A DNA stretch of 64,000 nucleotides from Polaribacter sp. IC066 (GCF_007997085.1 NZ_VORR01000017.1:16931-80930); one strand, 5' to 3'. Counted from the first letter of the stretch, positions 1-8,963 are shown. Translations and numbers: made by a program. Notes: a model not told the origin generated them from the letters alone.

Positions 1-227
1 TTACTTGTAGTTTTTTCATAAACATAAATTGAATTTAATTAGGCTTACAATTTACTTTTTAGATGGCTATAGAACTGTTAATTTTATTATAAAATTAACG
101 ATTACCCACAAATTCGGTTTTTCTTAATCATTATACGTTGTGCTAAAATAGTATCAATATAAATAATGCACATATGTATTAAAGCAATGTGAATCTTTTT
201 TAAAGAACAGAATAAAGCTGTATTTTT

Positions 228-1358
228 ATGGTGATGAAAAACAAGAAAAATAGAAAAGGATTTGTCTTCAAAACTTATGAGGCAGAAAATGTATCACCTT
301 TTGAAAAATTATTTGAAATTTTTAAAGAGCTGATTACACATACTTCTGGCGATTTTGATGAAGCCATCGATTGGTTGCGTTCTTTAGATGAAGAATACAA
401 ACTAACAGACGAAAATTACACGATTGACGATTTTATCGAAGATTTAAAGAAGAAAGGATACATCAAAGAAGAAATTAAAGGAGATGGCACCGGAGGAACA
501 AAAATAACATCCAAAACAGAACGCGCCATTCGTCAGCAAGCTTTAAATCATATTTTTGGTAAAATTAAAAAAAGTGGGGCAGGAAATCATAAAAGTAAAG
601 CATCTGGAATAGGAGATGAGCATACGGGAGATGTAAGGGCTTATCAATTTGGTGATGCGTTAGACAAAGTTTCAGTAACTGAAAGCATTAAAAATGCCCA
701 GATTAACAACGGAATTGATAGTTTTAGTCTAACAGAAAATGATTTGGTTGTGGAGGAAACCATGCATAAAAGCCAAATGAGTACTATCTTGATGATTGAT
801 ATTAGTCACTCAATGATTTTGTATGGAGAAGATAGAATTACGCCCGCCAAAAAAGTGGCAATGGCTTTGGCAGAATTAATTACAACGCGCTACCCAAAAG
901 ATACGTTAGATATTATTGTTTTTGGTAACGATGCTTGGCCAATTAAAATTAAAGATTTGCCGTATTTACAAGTGGGACCTTATCATACAAACACAGTTGC
1001 TGGTTTACAATTAGCAATGGATTTACTGCGAAGAAAAAGAAATACCAACAAACAAATTTTTATGATTACCGACGGAAAACCAAGTTGTTTGCGTTTACCA
1101 GATGGTCAATATTATAAAAACAGTAATGGTTTAGATAAATACATCGTTGATAAATGTTACGGAATGGCACAACAGGCTAGAAAATTACGTATACCGATTA
1201 CAACGTTTATGATTGCACAAGATCCTTATTTAATGCAATTTGTTAAAGCCTTTACACAAGCCAACCAAGGAAAAGCATTTTATACAGGCTTAAAAGGTTT
1301 GGGTGAAATGATTTTTGAAGATTATGAAACGAATAGGAAAAAGAGGATTAAAGGATAA
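228..1358 (+). CDS. VWA (von Willebrand factor A) domain protein
   Basis: This 376-residue cytoplasmic protein has no signal peptide. The N-terminal 175 residues are hydrophilic and rich in Lys and Asp. They are followed by a VWA domain (about 183-360) with an intact MIDAS: D191-x-S193-x-S195 in MIDISHSM, a Thr in HTNT near 255, and the TDG motif with D282. VWA proteins of this kind bind a metal and pair with AAA ATPases of the MoxR/magnesium-chelatase class, acting as a chaperone or remodelling complex on an unknown client. The gene 91 bp downstream encodes such an ATPase, so the two very probably work together. This resembles the neighbouring ChlI-like/VWA gene pair known in other phyla. 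The start shows two nearby ATGs (codons 1 and 3), and I cannot choose between them. The substrate is unknown. Confidence 0.88.
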   Translation: MVMKNKKNRKGFVFKTYEAENVSPFEKLFEIFKELITHTSGDFDEAIDWLRSLDEEYKLTDENYTIDDFIEDLKKKGYIKEEIKGDGTGGTKITSKTERAIRQQALNHIFGKIKKSGAGNHKSKASGIGDEHTGDVRAYQFGDALDKVSVTESIKNAQINNGIDSFSLTENDLVVEETMHKSQMSTILMIDISHSMILYGEDRITPAKKVAMALAELITTRYPKDTLDIIVFGNDAWPIKIKDLPYLQVGPYHTNTVAGLQLAMDLLRRKRNTNKQIFMITDGKPSCLRLPDGQYYKNSNGLDKYIVDKCYGMAQQARKLRIPITTFMIAQDPYLMQFVKAFTQANQGKAFYTGLKGLGEMIFEDYETNRKKRIKG

Positions 1359-1373
1359 CAAAAAAATGGCTTT

Positions 1374-1386
1374 TAGCGTTTCGCTA
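1374..1386 (+). other. Small hairpin between VWA and ATPase genes
   Basis: TAGCG-TTT-CGCTA forms a perfect 5-bp stem with a 3-nt loop in the 91-bp gap. GGCTTTT (1369-1375) also has its complement AAAAGCC about 50 bp on. There is no T tract, so it is more likely an mRNA processing or stability element than a terminator. Its function is not established. Confidence 0.35.
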
Positions 1387-1449
1387 TTAGCTAAAAAAAC
1401 TTAAGAGTAATTGCTAGAGGCGAAAAGCCAACAGTAAAAAGCAAACTAA

Positions 1450-2916
1450 ATGAATATACAAAATATAAAGACAATAGGCGATTTAAAAAAAGCCGGATAT
1501 CAATCAAAATCAATTAAAGACGAGTTAAGAGAAAACTTAATCAGTAAAATGATGAGTAAGGAAACCGTTTTTAAAGGAATTTATGGATATGAAAGCACTG
1601 TAATTCCAGAATTAGAAAGAGCTATTTTAAGCAAGCACAATATTAATTTGTTAGGATTAAGAGGGCAAGCAAAAACACGTTTAGCAAGATTAATGGTGAA
1701 TTTATTAGATGAATATATTCCGGTTGTAGAAGGTTCAGAAATTAACGACGATCCATTACAACCTATCTCTAGATTTGCGATTGAATTGGTTAAAGAAAAA
1801 GGAGATGATACTCCGATTTATTGGTTACACAGAGACGAACGTTTTGCAGAAAAATTAGCAACTCCAGATGTTACTGTAGCTGATATTATTGGGGATGTAG
1901 ATCCTATAAAAGCAGCCAATTTAAAATTGAGCTATGCAGATGACAGAGTAATTCATTACGGAATGATTCCGAGAGCAAACAGATGTATTTTTGTAATTAA
2001 TGAATTACCCGATTTACAAGCTAGAATTCAAGTTGCCTTATTTAATATTTTGCAAGAAGGAGATATTCAGATTCGTGGATTTAAAATGCGTTTAAATTTA
2101 GACATGCAATTTGTATTTACAGCAAATCCAGAAGATTATACCAATAGAGGTAGCATTGTAACGCCTTTAAAAGATAGAATTGGGTCTCAAATTTTAACAC
2201 ACTATCCAGAAGATATAGAAACGGCAAAATTAATTACACAACAAGAAACTAGCAAAGCAGGTTCTCAAAAAGAGTTTATTCAGGTTCCTGAATTGGCAAA
2301 AGATTTGTTAGAGCAAATTGTTTTTGAGGCAAGAGAAAGCGAATATATAGATGCTAAAAGTGGCGTAAGTGCACGTTTAAGTATTTCTGCTTTCGAAAAT
2401 TTATTGAGCACAGCAGAAAGAAGAGCATTGCTTTCTGGTGATTCTAAAACAATGATTCGTTTAAGTGATTTTGACGGAATTGTACCTGCAATAACAGGGA
2501 AGGTAGAATTGGTTTATGAGGGCGAACAAGAAGGCGCACAAATGGTTGCAGAAACCTTAATTAATAATGCGATTAAGACATTGTTTCCAACTTATTTTCC
2601 AGAAATAAAAAAGTTAGAAAAACAAGATGCAGAAACACCTTATGATGATGTGATTTCTTGGTTTTTTAATGCAGAAGAAGATTTTGAATTGTTAGATGAA
2701 TTTACAGATGAACAATACAAAAACGAGCTTGATAAAATTAAACCTTTAGATGCTTTTCTAAAAGCACATCAACCAAACATGAATATAAACGATCGATATT
2801 TTGTGAAAGAATATGTGCTATGGGCATTAGTTGAGTTTAAAAAATTAAGCAAGCATCGGTTTGCAGAAGGCACTCAATTTAAAGATCCTTATGGCAGTTT
2901 TATGAGCGGATTGTAG
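1450..2916 (+). CDS. MoxR/ChlI-like AAA+ ATPase
   Basis: This 488-residue ATPase belongs to the magnesium-chelatase subunit I/sigma-54-interacting-like group. Walker A is GLRGQAKT at 69-76. The Walker B strand is CIFVINE at 179-185. Sensor 1 lies in FVFTANPEDYTNRG (221-234), and an Arg-rich stretch TPLKDRIGS follows. The canonical Walker B Asp is Asn here (INE rather than IDE), while the catalytic Glu is kept. I recall the same INELPDL sequence in relatives from other phyla, so this is likely a family trait rather than damage. The C-terminal 200 residues are helical and acidic. It forms an apparent two-gene unit with the VWA protein upstream. The expected role is ATP-driven remodelling of a client bound by the VWA partner. 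The client is unknown. Confidence 0.88.
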   Translation: MNIQNIKTIGDLKKAGYQSKSIKDELRENLISKMMSKETVFKGIYGYESTVIPELERAILSKHNINLLGLRGQAKTRLARLMVNLLDEYIPVVEGSEINDDPLQPISRFAIELVKEKGDDTPIYWLHRDERFAEKLATPDVTVADIIGDVDPIKAANLKLSYADDRVIHYGMIPRANRCIFVINELPDLQARIQVALFNILQEGDIQIRGFKMRLNLDMQFVFTANPEDYTNRGSIVTPLKDRIGSQILTHYPEDIETAKLITQQETSKAGSQKEFIQVPELAKDLLEQIVFEARESEYIDAKSGVSARLSISAFENLLSTAERRALLSGDSKTMIRLSDFDGIVPAITGKVELVYEGEQEGAQMVAETLINNAIKTLFPTYFPEIKKLEKQDAETPYDDVISWFFNAEEDFELLDEFTDEQYKNELDKIKPLDAFLKAHQPNMNINDRYFVKEYVLWALVEFKKLSKHRFAEGTQFKDPYGSFMSGL

Positions 2917-2947
2917 AAAAAAAGTGTAGTATTATATGTATTTAAAT

Positions 2948-3004
2948 CTCACAGGCTTCTTGTGCTGAACTCGATTCAGTATCAAAGCCCGTGAGGTTTT
3001 TTTT
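2948..3004 (+). terminator. Rho-independent terminator with nested palindrome
   Basis: The arms CTCACAGGCTT (2948-2958) and AAGCCCGTGAG (2985-2995) pair with one mismatch and are followed by eight T residues (2997-3004). The loop itself contains a palindrome, CTGAA-CTCGA-TTCAG (2965-2979). It ends the VWA/ATPase unit. A closely similar palindrome occurs at about 41445-41459. Confidence 0.8.
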
Positions 3005-3100
3005 ATGAAGTTATAATTGAATTTTAGAATGGTATTTTTATTGAAAGATAATTTTTAAGCAAAAATGATAAGGTTCAGCTTTGTTTTTTAGACCAAAGTG

Positions 3101-3152
3101 AGAAATCACATAAAGTTACAGACTTTTGAAGTTTCGTATTATAGGATTTCTC
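3101..3152. repeat. 52-bp dispersed repeat, copy 1
   Basis: The sequence begins AGAAATCACATAAA and ends GGATTTCTC. It aligns without gaps over 52 bp to 30536-30588. The ends GAGAAATC and GATTTCTC are inverted repeats, giving a short palindromic element of unknown function. Confidence 0.6.
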
Positions 3153-3346
3153 AAAAGGTTATCTTGAGCGAAGACTAAAGGTCTAAATGACACAATTTTT
3201 GGTTTTTTATGTTGTAATCTAACTTGAAAATAGTAAAATGAACTCTTTTTAAACTTTTCCATATATCTGTATTTTTTTCTGACTTCTTTTAAAACGTATT
3301 GCATCAATTTAATTTTATAATTGGGTATGTAAAGGTCTATACCTAT

Positions 3347-3700
3347 TTAATTTAAAATTAATGGATAATCAATATCAGCAGGTGCAACTATTTTTATCGG
3401 GTTGTTTCTATCTAGATCCAGTAAAATTCTTAATTCTTTAACCTCATTTATATCAAAGATCAGTATTAAATTTTGATGAGATGTTGGAATAGGAACTTTT
3501 CTTTTTTGAGTAGAACAAGCATTATGATCCAACCAATAAGCGACATCAATTTGAGAAACGTAGCTTTTAAATTTTGTAAGTTGCTCACTTGTAAACTGAA
3601 AGAAGATATTCTTATACGTGAGCGCATAGGTTTTACAACCTGTACACATAGAAATTTCTCCGTTTTTAACACTTGATATTATTTTTGAATGTTGACACAT
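3347..3700 (-). CDS. Small Cys-rich protein, DUF6686-like
   Basis: This 117-residue soluble protein has an N-terminal Cys/His cluster (MCQHSK at 1-6, then SMCTGCKTY around 17-25) suggesting a metal site. The rest is a mixed alpha/beta region ending in a hydrophobic ILN tail. It resembles the Bacteroidetes family I know as DUF6686; the family name is from memory. It starts 10 bp after the stop of the PepSY-flavoprotein gene and is the last gene of the leftward iron/haem operon. A role as a metal- or redox-linked accessory of that reductase is inference from position only. Confidence 0.7.
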   Translation of the reverse strand: MCQHSKIISSVKNGEISMCTGCKTYALTYKNIFFQFTSEQLTKFKSYVSQIDVAYWLDHNACSTQKRKVPIPTSHQNLILIFDINEVKELRILLDLDRNNPIKIVAPADIDYPLILN

Positions 3701-3710
3701 GATATTTAGT

Positions 3711-5906
3711 TTAATAGCAATCAGTTTTAATTTGACCGCGATTTATAAAATGATTTAAAGATATTTTTAAATCATTCTTTACAATTTTATCTAACTCGTT
3801 CGTTACTCCCTTTTGCATTGCAATAGAACCACAAATCATAATTACATTTCCGTTTTTTAGAACGTTTGTTATTAAGTCAGTATGATTTTTTAAAATATCT
3901 TGAACATATATTTTTTCTTGTTGTTCTTGAGAAAAAACAGGGAAAAAAGAAGAAAGTGATTTTTTTTCTAAAGCAACCTTGATCAAATCTTTGTATATGT
4001 TTAAAGACTCTTTTGTTTTTCCTCCCCAAAACAAATAAACTTTTTGTTTTTTATTTTTTTGAATCATTCCTAAAAAAGGAGCAATTCCTGTTCCGTTAGA
4101 AATTAGGATGATTTCAGTGGCCTTTTCAGGAAAGTGAAACTGCTTATTTTCTTGAATATGGGCACTTAAATTCTCGTTTAAACTGAACTTACTTATGTAT
4201 GTTGAGCAAGCACCCAACTCATGTTTTTTAATACTTAATAAAATAGTTTTATCGATTTTTGCAACGGAATAGACTCTATTCTTGTTTTCATTTGTTAGGT
4301 TGATGGAAAGTAAATCTCCAGAAACAAACTTTATTTTTTCAGTTGGTTTTATTTGGATTAGAAAAGTATCATCAATATTCAAATCCGTTTTTTTAATGAT
4401 CTTAAAGTCGATGTTTTCTTCGGATGATTTTACGATGTCTTCTTTATGGATTGTAAGCACCAATTGATTGTTAAAACTCCATTCTTTTACCCAAGCTATA
4501 AAAGATTTAAAAGATTGATTATCGATTTTAAAAACAGGAATTGTGGGTATAAAATCTTTATGAATTTGCAAACTAGCATGCACTAAAATGGCAAACTTGC
4601 AAAATTCAGGATATGCTTTAGAGCCAAAACCAACAACCGCAAATTTTAACATCTTTTGTTGCTTAATTTTGTTGATATTCTTCATAAATTTATTGGCATT
4701 TATCGGTGCTTCTCCCGCGCCATATGTTGCTGTAAAAATGATGATGTTTTTTGCTTTTTTATAGGTAGTATATTCGTTTAAGGTGGTAATAAAAACTTTT
4801 TTTCTGACCTTTAATAAAGCATAATAAAAAGCATTTGCAAAATTAAAAGTACTACCGGTTTCAGAGCCTACTAATACAATATATTCGGCTTCATCTTTTG
4901 TGAATTTATTTCTGATCATTGTTTTAGTTCTTGTTCTTTTTAACGTCATAGAAAAGCCAGAGAAAATAAAGAAAAGTATCGCTAAACAGGATAATAATAA
5001 GATAATAGACCAAATGATAGAACCTTTTCCTGTGTGTAAAATGATGCTATAATAACTTACTAAAGAAACCCATCCTTGTTTTTTCTCACTGATAATTTGT
5101 CCGTCTTTTTGATGAATTGCTATTTCTTTAGTTTCTAATTTTAAATAAAAATAATCTTCTTCGTCACTAGAAAAAGGAAATTCTAGTTCTTTTACAGCAC
5201 TTAATTTTGTGGATTTAAAAATTGAAAAATTTGTTGGTTTTATATCTGAACTTGATGGTTTTTGAGCTACCTTTTCATGAACAGCAGCAACGTTAGGAAG
5301 TAAAGAGAATTTCTCTAAGGATAAATAAAAGCCCGTAAGTGTTATAATAACAATCGGAATAAAAGCATACCGACTTAAAATAATATGATAATATTGATTA
5401 AAATCTTCTTTAACTATTTTTGAAAATATCTTTCTGAAACCACCTTGTCTTTTTGCGATTAAAATAGTGCCTGTAATTGCAATTAATAAAAGTAATAAAG
5501 AAACAAAACCAATGATAAATCTTCCTGTTGATTTTAAAAATAAAGAACGATGTAGGTTGGTTGCAAATTCAAAAATGGGGGATTTCTGAATCAGATTACC
5601 AATATTTTTACCCGTTTTTGGGTTGATATAGAAAGAGGTACTCTTGCTATCTTTCTTAATTACAGAGGCAGATATAAAATCATTTTCATCAACTTTAATC
5701 GTGATAATTTCGTTATACTCCTTTTCTAAAGCTCTAATTGTTTCTGCAATAGAAACGGAACTTATATCTGCAACGTTATAAGGATTTATTTTGTTTGAAA
5801 TAGGTTCAAAAGCCAAAATAATACCTGTTAAAGAGGCGATAAGAATAAAGAATGCAGAAGATATTGCCAGTGTTAAGTGGCTAAATCTCCATATTGAAAT
5901 TGTCAT
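3711..5906 (-). CDS. PepSY-TM / flavodoxin / FAD-NAD(P) reductase fusion
   Basis: This 731-residue inner-membrane flavoprotein has a PepSY-TM module with transmembrane segments near 12-33, 129-152, 178-197 and 297-319. A cytoplasmic flavodoxin domain follows, with GSETGST (347-353) and FTATYGAGEAP (391-401) for FMN. A ferredoxin-NADP reductase-type module then carries RVYSVA (544-549), GACS (565-568) and SNGTGIAP (603-610). This layout matches sulfite-reductase-flavoprotein-like proteins that move electrons from NAD(P)H through FAD and FMN across the membrane. In Bacteroidetes they sit beside TonB-receptor iron loci and probably reduce periplasmic iron, siderophore or haem. It is the fourth gene of the leftward operon and keeps all cofactor motifs. 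The substrate is inferred. Confidence 0.88.
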   Translation of the reverse strand: MTISIWRFSHLTLAISSAFFILIASLTGIILAFEPISNKINPYNVADISSVSIAETIRALEKEYNEIITIKVDENDFISASVIKKDSKSTSFYINPKTGKNIGNLIQKSPIFEFATNLHRSLFLKSTGRFIIGFVSLLLLLIAITGTILIAKRQGGFRKIFSKIVKEDFNQYYHIILSRYAFIPIVIITLTGFYLSLEKFSLLPNVAAVHEKVAQKPSSSDIKPTNFSIFKSTKLSAVKELEFPFSSDEEDYFYLKLETKEIAIHQKDGQIISEKKQGWVSLVSYYSIILHTGKGSIIWSIILLLSCLAILFFIFSGFSMTLKRTRTKTMIRNKFTKDEAEYIVLVGSETGSTFNFANAFYYALLKVRKKVFITTLNEYTTYKKAKNIIIFTATYGAGEAPINANKFMKNINKIKQQKMLKFAVVGFGSKAYPEFCKFAILVHASLQIHKDFIPTIPVFKIDNQSFKSFIAWVKEWSFNNQLVLTIHKEDIVKSSEENIDFKIIKKTDLNIDDTFLIQIKPTEKIKFVSGDLLSINLTNENKNRVYSVAKIDKTILLSIKKHELGACSTYISKFSLNENLSAHIQENKQFHFPEKATEIILISNGTGIAPFLGMIQKNKKQKVYLFWGGKTKESLNIYKDLIKVALEKKSLSSFFPVFSQEQQEKIYVQDILKNHTDLITNVLKNGNVIMICGSIAMQKGVTNELDKIVKNDLKISLNHFINRGQIKTDCY

Positions 5907-5940
5907 TTAGGTTTTGTTATTTTTTAGGTAGTAGATTGAT

Positions 5941-6030
5941 TTTTTTTTGATACCGATTTCACTGATTAAAACAAATGTTTAGGATGTTGTCTTTAAAACG
6001 TTTTATCCGTAAAAATCTGTGTAATCTGCG
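5941..6030. repeat. Dispersed flavobacterial repeat inside operon
   Basis: Read leftward, this 90-bp spacer contains CGCAGATTACACAGATTTTT, ACGGATAAAACGTTTT and ATCAGTGAAATCGGTATC. I recognise these phrases as a widespread intergenic repeat of flavobacteria. It occupies the only long gap (139 bp) of the leftward operon, between the DUF2271 and PepSY genes, so it may affect mRNA processing there. Confidence 0.5.
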
Positions 6031-6045
6031 CTAGAATTTTATCCT

Positions 6046-6537
6046 TTATTTAGGCATCATTCTTACATAACGAATAAACCCTTTTCCTTCAATTTTAGAT
6101 TTTAAGTTTTCTTTGGTCAAGTCAAACTCAACATCTGAAGTATGATATTCTTGATCTTCTACCGCAGTTTCAAAACGAATTTTGTAGCCTTTATTTAACA
6201 GGTTATCATCAATTTTAATCACACTAATTGTGCGTTGGCCACCACCAATTGTGGCACCTGTAATGGCATCAATATTTGCTCTTTTTTTTCCTTGAAATTT
6301 CCACCAATCAGTAATGTCAAAATACCATTCGTCATCATTACCTTGCACATAAATAGTTTTTTCATAGCTACCCTCGGGGTTCAATAAGGATATAACAACA
6401 TAAGCACCTTCTCCTGTGTAATTTTTCATTTGAATCATGCATTTATAGCTGCTTTCAGTATTTTTCTTAAAACTAAACAATGCCGTAATCATTAACAAAA
6501 AAGCAGGAATTATAAAGATTAAATTTCTTTTTTTCAT
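6046..6537 (-). CDS. DUF2271 periplasmic protein
   Basis: This 163-residue protein has an N-terminal signal or anchor (about 5-22). Its body matches DUF2271: the Trp-rich ITDWWKFQGKKRANIDAITGATIGGGQ stretch sits mid-protein (about 76-102). DUF2271 proteins are periplasmic and often lie beside PepSY reductases and TonB receptors. The AITGAT motif resembles the FMN-attachment motif region of ApbE-modified proteins, but the usual S/T-G-A-T context is only partly present, so I do not claim covalent flavin. It is the third gene of the leftward operon, 10 bp after the ankyrin gene. The proposed role is periplasmic partner of the PepSY reductase (inference). Confidence 0.8.
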   Translation of the reverse strand: MKKRNLIFIIPAFLLMITALFSFKKNTESSYKCMIQMKNYTGEGAYVVISLLNPEGSYEKTIYVQGNDDEWYFDITDWWKFQGKKRANIDAITGATIGGGQRTISVIKIDDNLLNKGYKIRFETAVEDQEYHTSDVEFDLTKENLKSKIEGKGFIRYVRMMPK

Positions 6538-6547
6538 TTTAAAAATT

Positions 6548-8026
6548 TTATTTCAAAAAATTAATATCAACGTTATTTTTCTTCAGTAGTTCGTTTTCAG
6601 AAGCCAAATCATAAACGGACTCATTAAAATCTGTTTTTACATTCTTATCAGCACCAATACGCATTAGATATTGAATTATTTTGGTGTCTTTAGCCATCAT
6701 GGCCGCACTTTGTAAAGCCGTTAAACCTTCCTTGTTTTTAAGGTTAACATTAATATTATAGGGAGCCAATCTTTTTAATAAGGCTAAATTATTTCTTTCA
6801 GTAGCAATGTGTAAAAGTGTGTTTCCAGAATTCTGAATTTGATTGAAAACCAATCCATTTTTTTCTAGAAGTTTTAATTTTTCTTCAAAAAGTGTTGGTT
6901 TATTTGCTTTATAATTATCAATTAAATAATATGATAAGGTATTATTATTACCATCTTTTGTGTGGATGTCAGCTGTCTTTTCTAGTAAGAATTCAATTAC
7001 ATCTGCAGAATTTTTATGGACTGCCATTACCAGAGCAGAACGTCTATTTTCATCGCTTAAATTATAATCTTTTACATGTTTAGATAAAAATTTTACAACG
7101 TCTAAAGTATTGTTCTTTGTGGCATTCATAAAAGGAGAATTGCCTTCATTATCTTGCAAATTTGTATTTACACCTTTATTTATAAAATAAGAATAGGTAG
7201 CAAGATCTTTACTATTATAGGCAATTGCATGTAGTGAATTTCTACCTTTTTTATCAATAACATTTACTTTAACGCCTATGCTTTCTAGAAATTTAAAGGT
7301 TTTTAAGTTGTTTTTCTTTCTCTGTAAACCCTGACTTGCAAAAATCATTGTACTAGTACCTATCGTTACTTTACGTTTCACCAGCATTTTTAGAAAGGCT
7401 ATATTTCCTCCTTTAGAGGCATATTCAAAAATTCCATTTCCATCATTATCCTTATCATTTATGGATGCACCATTTGAAGTTAAATATTTTATCAAACTAA
7501 AATCTTTAGTATGAGGTGCTATTAGTAAAAGTGCATTTGCACCACTATGATTTTTTTCGGTTTTTATATCTGCACCCATTTTGAATAAGTATTCGTACAA
7601 TTTTTTGTTTAATTGACCTGCGTTTGCTGTAAAGTTTAGAACCGTATATCCATGACTATCGACCAAATTTGTTTTTGCACCTTTAGAAACTAAATATTTC
7701 ATCAATTCTAAATTGTTGCTATAAGAAGCCCAGAAAATATAGGTTCTGCCATCGTGTGTTTTTTTGTTCACATCATTTCCTTTTTTAGATAAAAGGTGTT
7801 TAATGGTTTTGTTATCTGTTTTTTCTAAAATTGCATATACAACACCATCAAAAGCATTGCTATTTAATTCAGAAATATCGTTTCCTTCCGCTATTTTTTT
7901 ATCAATAGTATAAATGTTAGGATTTGTTTGCCAGAAGTCTCTTTCATGAAAAATATTAGAATTTTGAGCTGTAAAAGAACCACTTAAAATAAGCGCGAAA
8001 ACAGATAAAACGTGTAACTTTTTCAT
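6548..8026 (-). CDS. Exported ankyrin-repeat protein
   Basis: This 492-residue protein has a signal peptide (1-20, ending TAQN). About a dozen ankyrin repeats follow from residue 55 to the C-terminus, recognisable by DGRTYIFWASYSNNLELMKYL, GYTVLNFTANAG, NTLLHIATERNNLALLKRL and GLTALQSAAMMAKDTKIIQYL. Ankyrin arrays bind other proteins and have no catalytic role. Its position, five bases after the DUF6607 gene and 10 bp before DUF2271 in the haem/iron operon, suggests a periplasmic scaffold for the uptake or reduction machinery. An exported ankyrin protein is less usual than a cytoplasmic one. The partner is unknown. Confidence 0.85.
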   Translation of the reverse strand: MKKLHVLSVFALILSGSFTAQNSNIFHERDFWQTNPNIYTIDKKIAEGNDISELNSNAFDGVVYAILEKTDNKTIKHLLSKKGNDVNKKTHDGRTYIFWASYSNNLELMKYLVSKGAKTNLVDSHGYTVLNFTANAGQLNKKLYEYLFKMGADIKTEKNHSGANALLLIAPHTKDFSLIKYLTSNGASINDKDNDGNGIFEYASKGGNIAFLKMLVKRKVTIGTSTMIFASQGLQRKKNNLKTFKFLESIGVKVNVIDKKGRNSLHAIAYNSKDLATYSYFINKGVNTNLQDNEGNSPFMNATKNNTLDVVKFLSKHVKDYNLSDENRRSALVMAVHKNSADVIEFLLEKTADIHTKDGNNNTLSYYLIDNYKANKPTLFEEKLKLLEKNGLVFNQIQNSGNTLLHIATERNNLALLKRLAPYNINVNLKNKEGLTALQSAAMMAKDTKIIQYLMRIGADKNVKTDFNESVYDLASENELLKKNNVDINFLK

Positions 8027-8031
8027 CTGAT

Positions 8032-8931
8032 TTATTTTTTAACAAAAGATTCAATAATAGCGTCCATTTTCTTTTTTTCGGTAACATTATCAGATAAATG
8101 TTTGTATAGTGGCTTATTATCAACTTTTGCTTCTAATGTTAAATCTGTGTTTCTGCTAAAAATGGCGTCCCATTTGTTTCTAACTATTTCCCATTTTATG
8201 TTATTTTTTATCCACCAATCTTTAGCAATTTTACAATTGCTTTCATCTACTCTATTGTAAGTATTATATCCTTTTTCGAAAGCAATTATTTTATCCTTTT
8301 GGTCTTTTGTACGAATAACTTTGCTGTTATCTTGGTCATGAACCCAACCCGCATCTGTAATTTCTTGTCTATTTCCTCTTACAGTAATATTGTAATCGCT
8401 CCTTTTTGTGTATTCTCTTCTCGGCAAAGGCGCGGTTGTTGTGCTTTCCCAGTAGCTTTTTCCGTCTACATGAACCCAAGTTCCTGAACCTTCGTACCGC
8501 GGACTATCGTCTACCTGATATACTTTTTGGGTCCATTGTTTTTTTACATCTTGTTTGTCTTTCTGCTCAAAAGTCCAGTTATTATCGCCGTTATACATGT
8601 AAAAATCTTTATTTTGATAGAGCCAATCTTGTCTCCAATGTTTTACGATCATTGGTTTTGCAGGATTACCGACTTGCAGAATATGCTGAATGGAGATTTT
8701 ATTTTTCTCATTAACCACTAACGCTGCCCATTCTAAACCACTACTAATTTTGTTTTTAGAGGGTTTATAAGTAGAATCTTTACTAGTATTAAAGGTTTCT
8801 GCAAAGTTGAAGGTTACTTCAAAACAACCACACATTTCTTTAATGGCATCTTGATCTTTCGTTTTTTTTGACTGTGAAATTACGTGTATTGATAAAAACA
8901 GGAACAACGAGCTAACTATTAATTTTTTCAT
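8032..8931 (-). CDS. DUF6607 secreted protein
   Basis: This 299-residue protein has a cleavable signal peptide (1-19, ISQS). It is rich in Trp and charged residues: MCGCFEVTFNFAETF near 33-47, HWRQDWLYQN, YNGDNNWTF, WESTTTAPLPRREYTKRSDYN and two WWIKNN-like stretches. These match DUF6607, a Bacteroidetes family often found next to TonB receptors. The CGC motif and many aromatic side chains would suit haem or metal binding, but no function is established. It is the first gene of the leftward operon, and its start faces the TonB receptor gene across a 98-bp divergent promoter region. Confidence 0.82.
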   Translation of the reverse strand: MKKLIVSSLFLFLSIHVISQSKKTKDQDAIKEMCGCFEVTFNFAETFNTSKDSTYKPSKNKISSGLEWAALVVNEKNKISIQHILQVGNPAKPMIVKHWRQDWLYQNKDFYMYNGDNNWTFEQKDKQDVKKQWTQKVYQVDDSPRYEGSGTWVHVDGKSYWESTTTAPLPRREYTKRSDYNITVRGNRQEITDAGWVHDQDNSKVIRTKDQKDKIIAFEKGYNTYNRVDESNCKIAKDWWIKNNIKWEIVRNKWDAIFSRNTDLTLEAKVDNKPLYKHLSDNVTEKKKMDAIIESFVKK

Positions 8932-8963
8932 TTTTAAATGTATTTAGGATTATATGTCTGCGG

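Larger units (their letters stand above)
2917..3346. other. 430-bp intergenic region with terminator and repeat
   Basis: This stretch lies between the ATPase stop and the leftward DUF6686-like gene. It holds a terminator (2948-3004) and a 52-bp dispersed repeat (3101-3152), followed by sequence resembling the TCGAGCGAAG-type repeats common in flavobacterial intergenic DNA (around 3162-3192). The 63-codon leftward frame across 3116-3307 runs through these repeats and is not credible as a gene. Confidence 0.6.

Noticed and set aside
3116..3307. 63-codon leftward frame
   Set aside because: It runs through a dispersed repeat and shows no protein-like pattern.
6046..6537. Covalent FMN attachment site in the DUF2271 protein
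   Set aside because: AITGAT resembles the ApbE target motif, but the surrounding context is incomplete.
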